Shown here: in pieces, positions 45,886 through 56,792 of the stretch
How positions within the stretch are numbered: the first letter of the stretch is position 1
How the letters are laid out: every line of letters begins with the position of its first letter
NCBI GenBank assembly: GCA_028673005.1
Contig: CM054113.1
Coordinates: forward strand, 69,545,850-69,609,849
DNA length: 64,000 nt
Origin: Tanypteryx hageni
Lineage: Eukaryota; Arthropoda; Insecta; Odonata; Petaluridae
Direction: 5' to 3'
Notes under the pieces: generated by a model
The model's database searches: none
Seen by the model: only the letters and a program-made list of their open reading frames with translations
What the model was told of the DNA's origin: nothing
Program-made: the position numbers and the translations under genes

Positions 45886-46625
45886 AAGATTCTATAGAGA
45901 ATGAGATAGTTACGGAATGATTGCAGAAGGATGGAAGAAGAAGAAATAGAAACCGAAAAGCAAATTTTGAAGAGTAGGATAAACAAGAGGAAAAGACGCG
46001 AGGGAAGGAAAACGTCGGAGAGTTCGGACGAAAGAGAAGAACAAGAATAAATTGGAAGAAGAGGAGGAGAGGGAGGAGCAGATCCGATGCGAAAGATCGG
46101 CAGAAAGGGGAAGATTAAACGGAGACGACGCAGGAAGAGGAAGAAGTGGATATTTGGGAGAGCCCTAAGTGGCTCGGATGGTGGAGTTTTAGGAGGGGAG
46201 AGTGGAAGACCTTTAAGGGTTGAAGGGGAGGGGACGGGCGAGTCCTCTCTCACATCTGCATACAATGAGAGAAATTGCGGGTTCCCGTGGAGACGGGAAG
46301 GGGAAGGGTTTGCGAGGGGTGAAGGCTGTGATCGGCCCAAAGGAGAGAGGAGGAGTTTGAAGGGAGGGGGTGAGGAGAAGACGACAGCCTCGAAACACAA
46401 TCGAGAGCAATGCCACGCTGTAAAGAGAGAGAGAGGTGGAGAGAAGGGTTAAAAGGAAGAGGCGGGGAAGATTTGGATGAGGGTAGGCAAGAGCATATAA
46501 GTGAGGTTACGAAGATGGAAAAGGAGGAGGAGGGGGGAAGGGGGAAAAGGTGGGGTTGGTTGGTTGCTAGCATGAGGAATTGGAGGAAATGGATGAGACC
46601 TTGCCTTTGGTGGACCCTTGTGGGG
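45886..46625. repeat. Purine-rich (GA) tract
   Basis: About 740 nt of GA-biased sequence. Arg/Glu/Gly frames on plus and Ser/Pro/Leu frames on minus (up to 189 codons) mirror the bias and are not called as genes. Confidence 0.75.
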
Positions 46626-46796
46626 TTCTTTTAAAATGGAGTAATGAAGAGCTCGATAGTGTATCGTCATCGACGTTCGCTTTGCGATAAAAGAGCTGAA
46701 TTATTCAAGAGTAACAGATCCCTAAGATTCGTTAAGTTTTCGTCTTGATTGGACTATGATTGTTAATCATTAAAGTGGATATTTATGCTGTAAGAG

Positions 46797-47023
46797 CAGT
46801 GTTTTTTTTCTGCCGGAACGCCGTTCCGGAACCTTCGATGCAAAAAATACTAATCTGCAAAACTTATAACAAATGAAACTAATTTATTTGCAATGCAATG
46901 ATGTTTTACTCATATTGTACAATTACATGTATTCCTCCGCTGTCAATTTACATTCAGTTCCTATTTTTTCTCCCACTCGCTTCTTTCGCGTTCCTGCACC
47001 GTATGTGCTGGAAAAAAGCACTG
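46797..47023. mobile_element. hAT-type MITE, 227 bp
   Basis: Ends are CAGTGTTTTTTTTCTGCCGG (left) and, on the opposite strand, CAGTGCTTTTTTCCAGCAC. The flanks TGTAAGAG (46789-46796) and TATAAGAG (47024-47031) form an 8-bp duplication with one change. The inner left end holds the palindrome CCGGAACGCCGTTCCGG. CAGTG plus a T-run and a GGAACG block is typical of a hAT subgroup. No coding capacity. Confidence 0.85.
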
Positions 47024-47031
47024 TATAAGAG

Positions 47032-47479
47032 TATCATTACAAATTTATAGTACTAATAAATACAGCAGGTGCCGCTTAATGTGATCACATTGGATTCATT
47101 TTAATAAATAAAAGTAAGTGGTTAATAACGATAAAGGGCAACATTGCTAAACTATATTTGATTTTAGAATCACGCGTTTAATTATAATAATCGGCTGATA
47201 GCTTTAACCAATGATAAGCTGCTCTCATTTCGGCATTAAGACAATTTTAAGTTTGTAAGAGTAATATTTCGTTGGTGGTTCAATCTTTCGCTATGTTGGT
47301 CTGCAAGATTCGTGGCAAAAATCATATTGCGATCGGCGAAACAAAGGTTTGATGTAAATGCACCTGACTTTGGTAGCATCTTTTCTGGTTGGTAGTTATA
47401 GAAATTTATTAAAAACATAGTTTTGGAACGGTTGCATCTTCTCAGCTTGCTTTTCGACAGTATCATTCTCATCGACGTG
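47032..47479. other. Unassigned AT-rich DNA
   Basis: No gene is recognised. A 78-codon minus-strand frame shows no family features. Confidence 0.4.
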
Positions 47480-47885
47480 CTAATGTAGTAGGATCCTTTT
47501 ATAATGTGTCCTATTTCCAGCCTTCTCTAACATTTTGCTCTGCTATGGAGATGAGATCAAAGTCCTTGTACCAGTTGGAATACCCAAGGGAAAGAGATTG
47601 TTAGAAAGGCGCCTCCGATTTCCTGGATTTCATCCATTGTACTGAATCCGCCTCTAAATCCTGCTCGCGTATAGGGGAGGCGCCCATTCCAGTTACCTTG
47701 CTAGCGATTTATCAGGACCTTCGTGAATATCTTGTGACTGATGAACACCAGTAGAATGAATTTCTCTCTTCTTTAATGCCTTGCTTCATTATGGATGATG
47801 ATGAAGTTAGCTTTATTCCATGCTTCCGATATTCATAATTATTTTCTCGGGATTTATTTAAAATGTCTGCTTTGACGTCATCACC
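47480..47885 (-). pseudogene. Degenerate LINE reverse-transcriptase relic
   Basis: On the minus strand, across several stops and frame changes, the translation shows DDVKADILNKS (upstream), then KHGIKLTSSSS, LLVFISHKIFTKVLINR and TRAGFRGGFSTMDEIQ. Near the end comes a KDFDLIS-like block. This order matches the RT fingers and palm of another LINE type: the RPISLL.HIYKLFTKVI.NR block, EQAGFR.GFSTMDHI, and FEKAFDS. It is not the RTE subfamily at 55-64 kb, whose equivalent blocks read ISLLSHTSKIITRILNKR and QFGFRKGRGTRDAI. Heavily decayed and old. Confidence 0.65.
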
Positions 47886-49099
47886 TGAAACTTGGTCGTT
47901 TATCGTACTTTCGGTTGCGAAAGCCGCTTCTGGATATATACAATTTAACTGATGTCATGCTGCTGGAACTTTCAATATGTTTTTCATCACGTTCCTTCAC
48001 ATTTATCTGGAATTATTTTCTCATCTTCGCAAAAAGATTTCATTCCCTTATATTTCGCTTTCGTCACGTTTTAATGGAATTATTTCATTTCCACGGACAA
48101 TAAGAGACTATTGTATTGTTACTTCTGACGCTTCTCGTAACTAAGCTTCCCTGTCTCTTCTGTGATATATTTCTTCCTGGTAATGGTGATTTCATTGCAT
48201 TTAGGTTTCTTTCTTATCACATACGAGGATGATGGATTTTCTAGTATTATTTTTATCATTTTATCTTTGATTTTAATATAAAAAAATTATTCTTAATAGA
48301 ATCACATTCCTTGATCTTCAAAGTTTTTCTCTGCCCTATAATTTTATTTTTCTATAAATTCTATTCCCAACAAAGTCTTCAAGCGTAGTACTTTTTACAA
48401 ATCGATTTTATGTACTATGAGTTTAATACGTATTGTAGCAGATTCGCGTATTTTAAGCGGAAAATTGGCAATGTACATATCATGGGACCAAATCACGCGC
48501 AAATTTAGGATTTTAGATACATGGAAAAAAAGTTTAACTTATGGTAACCTAAACAGAGTGTTTTATGTGCATGCAATATGCTCAAAACTTAATGTGTTTA
48601 ACGGATTCTGGATGCTTGCAATTTTTTGTGGATCTCGATTGTGTATAATTTTTTTAAGTCGAAAAGTGGTAGAAATAACCAATAACTTTCACATTTTTCT
48701 TTTTGCTATTAAATAAGGGAAAAGAAGGAGTTGAAATTGATTGGATGGAACCGTTGGACACTTAGCGCACCCGCAGCGATACGGAAAACTCGTCGAGCTT
48801 GGAGCTTCCGCGGGGTTCGTTCTTCTTCAGCTGGTGATCTGGTTTTATTTTAACTACAGCAATTTACTTGCCGTATATTTTTGCGGAATTTCCATTGGCA
48901 CATTCCTTTCTAAAAGATTACTAAAATGGATCATTTTTCCTCCGAAATTAGTGGGAATAAATCACCGTTCCCCTGACGCGTTTAATTTTTCACCTTTCTC
49001 GCAGCCGACAAAGATTAAATAGGGAGGGCGAGAGGAAGATAAGTGCGTGATTTAATTAAATAGTTATGTTGCAACAATAAGTGTCTGTGGAGATGGGCT
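47886..49099. other. Unassigned DNA
   Basis: A 93-codon frame at 48741-49022 has two hydrophobic stretches (LLQLVIWFYF and LLAVYFCGISIG) in a GC-richer patch, but no family is recognised. I do not call a gene. A 99-codon frame at 48417-48716 is likewise unrecognised. Confidence 0.35.
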
Positions 49100-49180
49100 T
49101 CTGTTGAGAAACGATGTTTCTCAACGTCGAGAGACAAAAAGTCGTACACTTGAGTGTGCATTATTCATGCAGCTGCATGG
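49100..49180. repeat. Cluster of short palindromes
   Basis: GTTGAGAAAC-GAT-GTTTCTCAAC (49103-49125) is a perfect 10-bp-arm hairpin. CATGCAGCTGCATG (49166-49179) is a perfect 14-bp palindrome. ACACT-TG-AGTGT lies between them. This may be a regulatory or structural element, but nothing else supports a function. Confidence 0.75.
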
Positions 49181-50841
49181 AACTCTCAGAAGCAGCTAAA
49201 AGGGAAAGGTTTCTCGTTTCGCGTTGAGTTCTACGCCGCCCAGTTTACACCGATGAGAAAACTGATAGCGAATGATTAAGAGTGAGAGGTTCTTTTATTA
49301 AATGGAGACATTCGTGCCAAAGGTGAAATAAGATCCCGCGGAATACAATCGCGAGGGAGTTGGCTTAACTGCCAGCTATTCTATATATGAAATGGAATAG
49401 AAGTTTATTCACTTTGCACGTTAGTGCTCTGCTCAAAGAAACCTGGTAAATTATGCGTCGTTTTGTAGGAGCGGAGCTTTTCTAAATGGATTAAGATGTA
49501 TTATGTAGTAATTGAGCTATGAATTGAGTTAATCTCTATATATATTACTCGTAATCGCCGCGCAAATAACTTTGGAATAACTTGGGCGTAATGGAGATAT
49601 TTATAACAAAATAGTTGATTAGACGTATGAACGAATTGTGTGGAATTAAAGGCAAAATCTCCTTAGGTTTTTTCCATCAATTCTGCTATTTCATGGAGAC
49701 TTTTAAATATAAATAATTCTGTTTAAAAGGAAATTTCGCTGACGGTATATATTGTATGGTAATTTGTTACTGAAAAATGTATATTTAAGGAATTTTATCC
49801 TTAGAAATTTCAATAGAAAAGCAAAAATAGAGAAACAAATAATTCCAGCTGCGCTTGATAATTAGTGTAAATTAGGTCATTAAAAATTTTTGGAGGAAAA
49901 AAGAGCGTATTTATGATGCTTAAATAACTTTCTATTTGCACAAGGTAATGATATATTGTCTCGTCTTTTTCATTTTCGATTATTAAAGCGTATGAATTAT
50001 ATTTACGAGTATAACAAATGAATCACCTGCGGTTTTTAAATAATAAAATTCTGTAGTAATGTGTTCATTAAATGAAAAACAGTGAATTTCATCTCAGTAG
50101 CAAATTACTGACTGTCTATAATCTAGACCAAGGGTCTGTTGTAGCCTTCGGCCGAAGAAGCTTTGTCGATCAAGTGATCCGTGAAATTTACCACAGGCAA
50201 TTTCATGTTTTTTATTTAAAATTATAGCTATCAAACCTTTTCTGGTGATATTTTTTATTGCTAATAAATTGATTTTCACTAATATGATAAGTACAGCATC
50301 TTTAAGCGACTTCCGATGTAAACACCGGTCCCGCAGGTCTCGCAACTACCAATGCGGTCCGCCGAGCAAGTCAAAACTACTACATAATGCAGCTCGTCAG
50401 GTAGAAAGGTTGCCATCTCCTGATCTAGACAATTCAGTTTTTAATTGATAGTAAGAGTTAATAGTTGACCTCGGCACATCGGCCATGTTGAATACTGCAA
50501 CGAACCCATTCATTTAAGTTTTTCTCATCATTCTAACAAAAATCGACGATCGACAAAACTGATTTAATTATTTCCGTTCGAATATTAAGAATTATCGATC
50601 CGTTACAGCAAAAAAGAACGGAAACGAAAGGATCCAATCCTAAAAAAATAAACTATCGGGAGACATCGGTTTCAATTTTCAAGGAGGACGCGCTACGCAA
50701 TGCAGGCTAGAGAAATGCGAATTCGGTTGTCATTCGCCGGATCTCACAACATGGAGATGCAAGCGCCTTCTTTTATTTCGCATCGATATCACTTCCGATG
50801 ACGGATAGAGTGGTGGGCGAGAGGGCTCGGGGAGAACTTCC
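49181..50841. other. Unassigned DNA
   Basis: No gene, repeat pair or element end was recognised. Frames are 83 codons or shorter. Confidence 0.4.
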
Positions 50842-50849
50842 ATTTACAG

Positions 50850-51521
50850 TAGGGTGACCAATCGTCCCAAATCTGGAGGGACAGTCCCTCCTTTTTCATC
50901 ACTCGCCCCGCTTTATTAAATGTCTCAACTCCTGTCCCGCTTTTTGAAAAATCATGATTTACATCCCAAGTTTTCATTTAAACCTCTCTGGAACACCCTT
51001 GCTCGTCACAGCAAGCTGTAAGATATCTATTACATCTATCTATCCAAGGCTGATCCATCCATAAACACGCCACTGCAATATGTTTCTCCCAAAGGGGAGA
51101 TGCGCCAGATGCGAGGCATCCGGGATCCCGAATATTGGGGATCCTCCAAGTTTAAAGGTCTCAATCACTAAAGTATCGGGAGGAAATTTTCATAAACTTT
51201 TACTAAAAATCACTTTCCAAACTGATATCCAATAAAAATGCTCCGAAAAAGTAATAATATTAAAACTATGCGGCCCCATAAATCATACATTATGATTATT
51301 ATATTTTGTTTATTGTTATTTTTATACTATAATGTTTAGATTGCGGTTATTATAAACTAGAGTTTATTAAAAGTTATTTTTTAAATTAATATTCTGTTTG
51401 TTATTGCTGCATTAATCTCATGGAGTCCTCATGGATATTCGCATTCTAATCCGTCCTTATGATCGGTGCATACATATTTGAAAATGTCCCTCCTTTACTT
51501 CCTGAAAAGTTGGTCTCCTTA
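50850..51521. mobile_element. hAT-type element, 672 bp
   Basis: Ends are TAGGGTGACCAATCG (left) and, on the opposite strand, TAAGGAGACCAACTTTTCAG. Both are followed within 30 nt by GGAGGGACA, so the inverted similarity extends past the tips. The flanks ATTTACAG (50842-50849) and GTTTACAG (51522-51529) form an 8-bp duplication with one change. TAGGGTGACCA tips are known in hAT elements. Near the left end GAGGGACAGTCCCTC makes a hairpin. No transposase was recognised. The GC-richer middle (about 51000-51180) is unidentified. Confidence 0.75.
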
Positions 51522-51699
51522 GTTTACAGTTATCGGAGTCTTTTAGTAGCATGCATTTCGACGCCCTTACACACGTGACCGACGATTGCATATTTTTTAT
51601 AGAGGCGCGCATATTACCCGTAATGAGAGATGTGGAGAGTTTGGAGCAGACGTAAGCATTCAGACACGCATAACGTTGGCTAATGAGATAACGAGATAT

Positions 51700-51910
51700 T
51701 TGGACGTCTCGTTTGGGTGGAGAGGGAAGGAGGTACGAAGCGGAGAGGTCACTAACCTTGTTTGTCCGGGTGGGTGGCATTGGACAGAGGGAGAGAGAGA
51801 GAGAGATAGGGAGAAGGGAGAGAGAGAAAAAAGGAAGTACGGGAGGAATGAGAGACACCGAGAAATTCCAACGATGAATGATTTTTCGGGGAGAGGTTAA
51901 ACGGGAGGAA
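51700..51910. repeat. Purine-rich (GA) tract
   Basis: GA-biased with GGGAGAGAGAGAGAGATAGG near 51789. A 104-codon plus-strand frame across it is not credible as a gene. Confidence 0.65.
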
Positions 51911-51939
51911 ATAAAAATAAACCATGTTTTAGGGGAGTG

Positions 51940-52070
51940 CAGCCGAATCTCCGTAGCTCAAACCTCGAGGAAAGACAGAGAAAGTTCGAGTTATAGAACT
52001 TTTTTATGTAAATGAGCGCGAACGAGGAAAATTCCCCTTCGATTAAAATTAAGATAAATGAAGATAAACT
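51940..52070. mobile_element. Pogo/Tigger-like repeat, left part only
   Basis: CAGCCGAATCTCCGTAGCTC then AAACCTCGAGGAAA resembles a pogo-type end. AAAGTTCGAGTTATAGAACT, ATGAGCGCGAACGAGGAAAA and TTCGATTAAAATTA match, in order, blocks of the neighbouring copy at 52087-52255. No right end was found, so it is a truncated or decayed copy. Confidence 0.55.
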
Positions 52071-52086
52071 ACATTTCAGGTAGGTA

Positions 52087-52255
52087 CAGCAAAAACTCTA
52101 TAGCTCGAATATCAAGGGAACTCAAAGTTCGAGTTATTGAAACATCGAGTTGTGGAACTCCCTTTTGACGTAAAGGAGTGCGAATGAGAAAAGGAGCTCC
52201 TTACGATTAATCGAAGATTCGAGTCATAGATTTTCGAGTTATCGAGGTTCGACTG
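52087..52255. mobile_element. Pogo/Tigger-like MITE, ~169 bp
   Basis: The left end is TA|CAGCAAAAACTCTATAGCTC then GAA. The right end on the opposite strand is CAGTCGAACCTCGATAACTC then GAAAA. Both follow the CAGT..AACTC..TA.CTCGAA plan of pogo/Tigger-type termini, and the left is bordered by TA. The right border is CA rather than TA, so the target duplication is decayed. Multiple TTCGAGTTAT strings form internal repeats. Confidence 0.65.
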
Positions 52256-55200
52256 CAATTCGACTGGTGGAAAATTCGAGTTGTCTTTTGAACTATTGAA
52301 ATTCAACTTTATTTTATGTAGCGTTTGGAGTCGGAAAGGACAAACAAGGTATCCTATTGTGAAAGACTAGAGGCAAGAAAGAGTCATTGTAAAACGAAAG
52401 AGAAAAAAGATTTGGAGAAAGAAGCAACGTTGGGTGCAGTAGGTGTATGCGCGCATGACGCCATAGAGGAAAAGTGGCAGATAGTGATAGGAGTGAGAGA
52501 AGTTGAGATAACACATATATTTATGCATGGGCAACAGGCGTTTTTCCTGCTTATATGTCTGGTCTTCGTCGTGGAGCATTCAATACGTATTTCTTTCGCC
52601 GGAATTATGGTCCGAATAAATTTCTTAAGGTGACGGAGGAAGATGTAAAGTTTTTCTGAATTCTATAGAAACTAGGCAGGAATACGTGCTTACTTAAGAC
52701 TAATACCCCATGTATATCAAATTGTAGCTCTCGCTGCGTCGCCCGAGGACATGGGACCTAGTCAAAGATCATGCGTCTGCTTACAGCTCGGTTCCTGCCA
52801 TCAGTACGTTGGGAAGGCCACAGCTATAAGTGAGAAAAACTCTTGTAGGATCATTCCTGACAGTCAGTCCATAGATTATTTGCAGATAGGTGAATGACAA
52901 CCGCTGAAAGAGTGAGCGTATGAATGGCACTTATTTAAGGTTTTCTTCGTTATTGTTCCAATGAATAACGTAACGCGTGTTTTAAAAACGTTACAATTAA
53001 AATTTTCTGAAGTGAAATGGGACCTCGAATGTACCCTTTCCAAGGGCTCCAAATGTCTCGGGTCGGTTCTGCCCGTATGGGACATTATTTGCGCGAACCT
53101 ACTATAGTGGCTGGTGGCGAAGAACGTGCTCCAGCCGTTCCCACGATTTATACGCACTTTTTGGATTTAAGGCCTAAAATTTCCAACTCCCACTTATTTT
53201 GGAAAGTTTTGAGCGATGGCAGCGGTGAAAAATTGCCGTTTTACTTTTAAAACTGCAAGTTTATGGGCTGATAAATATGCGTTGTTTTGTGTTGTTTTTC
53301 ACCTTGTCTGACGTTTTTGGGCTTTTTCCTGCCTTTTGCCGGAGAAAAACAATTTTTTTTAAAATTTATGCACATCCATGTATAAAAGGTTTCAAAAATT
53401 ACTCGCAAAACGAAAAATCGCGTATTTTTATCTCTGTTATTCGCCATTGAGTAAATGGCCCCCACAGTATGCTCCAATACATATCAACCGGGCAAAGAGT
53501 AGTCATGATAGTTCGAAACTTTTCAAGTTTTATTTTTTTTTATCTTTCGTCCAAATTTAAAATTACGGTAGCAGCTATACTACTCTTAAAAGCAATTTTT
53601 TGCACGCCTTCCCAAAAGAAAAACGCTAATATTATCACTCCGTCTGTTCGCCTACACCTCTGTCTGTGGACAATCAACTTTTTTGTCTCAAGAGATATTT
53701 GGAAAATACTTTTAAATTAGATAGCTCTTATCAATCTATAATTTTTTTACCGATTGGATATTTCCCGGTAGTTCATAGATTTGCCGTTAGGTGGCTTCAT
53801 AGCCGGAAAACTCAAAATTCTGTAACAGTATTGTAGCCAAACTACTGGAGCTAGAGGAGTGAAATTTTCACGAATGGAAAAGTCTATATTTCAACGGCGC
53901 TGGTTGCTCTCTTTCTCCAAATGGAGAGGCAAACCAGAATTCTGAAAATTTTCAAGAAAACGTACTTCCATCTCCTGCTTTAGCAAGGGTATTTTACTTG
54001 TTTGGGTGTATAAACAGTTATGTATCTATATATGTATATATGTATTTATGTATATATAATATAGACAGATATTTTAAAAAGTGATTCAATAAAATTTATG
54101 TTTAGACAAAAATTAGGGTTTACCTAATTATTCTATGCGGCCATCGTGCGTAATCCTACTTTTTAATACTCACTAGCCGCTTGAGTCCTATACTAAATCT
54201 TCCCAAAAACGTTTTTCGAGAACACTTGCTTTTTAAAGTACGTACATTTTAAAAGGCTTTTAATTCTTTTTTTCGATAACTTCTTTTCCTTCAGAGTCTT
54301 ATAACGTCTTTCATAGCGAGGGGAAAAAACGACGAAATTTTCGCGGGAGAGATTTTCTTTTTTCGAGGTTCCAAAATAGATGGGGGATGACAAAAATGAA
54401 AGAAGAGAAATTAGTCTCTGCGAGTTTGCCACCTCACTACGTCGACCGTCTACCCCCTTTCCCGCGTAGAAGTAGAGGAACGATATCGCATTACGGTCGT
54501 GTTCCGACCTAACACCTCGGCAACAGCAAGGGCCCCTGAATTTCAGCATCACGCGATCCTCCTGTTACACGCCACCGTCACCAAAGAGAACGCCGTAGTG
54601 TAATATCGTGCGGAAGTGGGTCCTGGTTCACGTAGTTTTATTGGCAGAAAATTAGAAAAAAAAAACGTAAAAAACCGCGCAATATAGTAGTGTTAATAAG
54701 TGCTTATTTTCTTATCTTTTTTGCCGGTATCAATTAAATTTTATCCAAGTGCACTATGTAGGAATGTGACTGATTGGTCGATATCTTCCGTTCTAAATTA
54801 ACTAATATTCAATTTGTTATTTTTGATCGAAGATCAACAATGACATAGAATATCTGCCAATATTTATCTCATTATTTATTTTGGAAAATTTTCTCATAAC
54901 TTAAAAAAATAATTACCAGAAAAGAAAAAGTCACTTTGAGTTGCCGTCAACCATCCTCTAACATTTTTATTTAATATATAATATATATTAAAGTGTTAAT
55001 AGGTGTTATTGACTAAATTTACCTTCAGGATGTAGCTTTGTAATAATATTGGATTGAGCAGCGTTTAATATCCTTCGTTAAAACATAATATAGAGAGTAA
55101 TATTTAATGGAATATAAAGAAACAGTTGGTTCCAAATGTTTCAATTCCGAATAGGACGTACTGTTTTGCGCGTTCAAAATCTAAAAACGAAATGTTGTCA

Positions 55201-55605
55201 AGTTAAAAGAAGATTGAAGCAAGTTTTTCTTGCGTTCCACCTTGGGCACGATGCCACAGGTTCTCTATCACAGTTCTGCGATTCGTGGCGACTTCACTGG
55301 GCCCCCGATTCGAAATCATGGCATGGAAAGTTTTTGTTTGGTGGTTTCAGTAAATTTTACTAAAAGAAATTATTATTTGCAACATTTTTATCGAGTTGTT
55401 AATGAAATACACTGCGGATAATAGCTTACCCAATATGAACAAATATAAGTAGATAAATCGTTATATATATAAAATGTTAGTTTATGTGTGTCTCTTTGAC
55501 GCCCCCAGCAGCCTGCCAACTTGGTCCTCAAATTGGTAAGTGTCCACTGGGCTTCCTTCAAGACCTTGTTGCCACCCTCATCACTACCTTTCCTTTTCCT
55601 TAAGT
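52256..55605. other. Unassigned DNA with a dispersed-repeat fragment
   Basis: No gene recognised. The longest frames (102, 119 and 93 codons) have no family features. The stretch 53520-54000 reads like a member of the palindrome-headed or GTCCGTCC-type repeats (ACTCCGTCTGTTCGCC..CTCTGTCTGTGG, TTTTTTACCGATTGGATATT). Short TA/TG-rich spots lie near 54020-54065 and 54975-54990. Confidence 0.35.
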
Positions 55606-55635
55606 TAATATATATATATATGTATATATATATAT
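55606..55635. repeat. (TA)n tract, upstream of LINE copy 1
   Basis: TATATATATA with a single G interruption, directly before the LINE 5' sequence. The same kind of tract separates the following copies. Confidence 0.93.
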
Positions 55636-55646
55636 GGTTGGACAAT

Positions 55647-56792
55647 ATGAGTTCTCTCGAGGTAAAACAATCCGGAGGTAAAATAGTCCCCCAATCGGAT
55701 CTCCGGGCGGGGACTGCCTTGAGGAAAACATTTGTCGAAAGTAAATTACGAATAGGGACTTGGAACGTAAGAACTATGAGAAAGGCAGGAAAGCTAGAGA
55801 ACTTGAAAGAAGAAATGAGAAGAAATAGAGTTGACATTATAGGGCTAAGCGAAACTAGATGGGAGGGAGAAGGACAGTTCGACTCGGAAGAATTCACGGT
55901 AGTTTATTCTGGAGGAAATAGTGGGGAAAGGGGAGTAGCTCTGGTACTTAGGAAAGATATGATGAAAAGCGTGACAAAGATAATAGCAACGAACGATAGA
56001 CTGATGGCAATAAAGCTAAAAGCAGTCCCAGTGGACATGCTGATAATCCAGGTATATATGCCAACGTCAGCTCATGACGATGAAGAAATAGATGAGATCT
56101 ATGAGCAAATTAATGAAATTTACGAAGAAGACGGAAGAGGAAAGGTAAACTGCATAATAATGGGAGATTGGAACAGCATAGTCGGAGAAGGACAGGAAGA
56201 AAATGTTGTCGGGCAATACGGACTTGGGAAGAGAAATCGAGGAGGGGAGAAACTCGTAGAATTCTGCATCAATAATGACCTTGTAGTGACTAATACATGG
56301 TTCAAAAACCATAAACGAAGGTTATACACATGGAAAAGCCCAGGAGATAGAATGAGATGCCAAATAGATTACATCCTTGTAAAACAAAGATTTAGGAACA
56401 GCATAAAGAACGCCAAGGCATTGCAAGGAGCAGACATTGATTCAGATCACAGCCTTCTAATACTTGACGTGAGTACAAAGCTCAAACAAATAAGAAAAAC
56501 GAGAAGAGAAAGACAGACCTGGGACCTAGAAAAACTGAAAGAAAGGCAGGATGTAGTCAGCATGAAGTTGGAAGATAACCTAAGAAAGTTGGAAAACAAA
56601 CCGAAGACCGTCGATATAGAATGGGATGAAATTAAAACCAGTATCAAGGATACCTTGGATAAAGAGATTGGAAACAAGAGAAGAAAATCAGAAAACCATG
56701 GATCACGAAGGAAATGCTGGAGAAAATGGATGAGAGACGAAAATGGAAAAACGTTAACAGTGAAGAAGGTAGAGCCAACTATAGGCGTATAA
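55647..56792 (+). pseudogene. LINE copy 1 endonuclease part, frameshifted
   Basis: Start ATG 55647 gives 381 codons. An earlier open stretch back to 55521 is only TA repeat and flank. The apurinic-type endonuclease domain is complete: IGTWNVRTM (36-44, catalytic Asn40), GLSETRW (Glu69), VYMPT (136-140), IMGDWNSIVG (171-180, Asp174/Asn176), TWKSPGD (228-234), QIDYILV (239-245) and DIDSDHSLL (263-271, Asp267-His268). These residues nick target DNA to prime reverse transcription. After residue ~342 a missing A in the run at 56672-56674 (GAAAC, where copies 2 and 3 have GAAAAC) shifts the frame, giving about 39 aberrant residues and a stop. The endonuclease itself reads intact, but the fused protein is broken. 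Confidence 0.93.

Noticed and set aside
45831..46400. 189-codon minus-strand frame
   Set aside because: Antisense of a GA tract, Ser/Pro/Leu-rich, with overlapping frames in every phase.
48741..49022. 93-codon frame with two hydrophobic stretches
   Set aside because: Tempting as a small membrane protein, but nothing in the sequence or context supports it.
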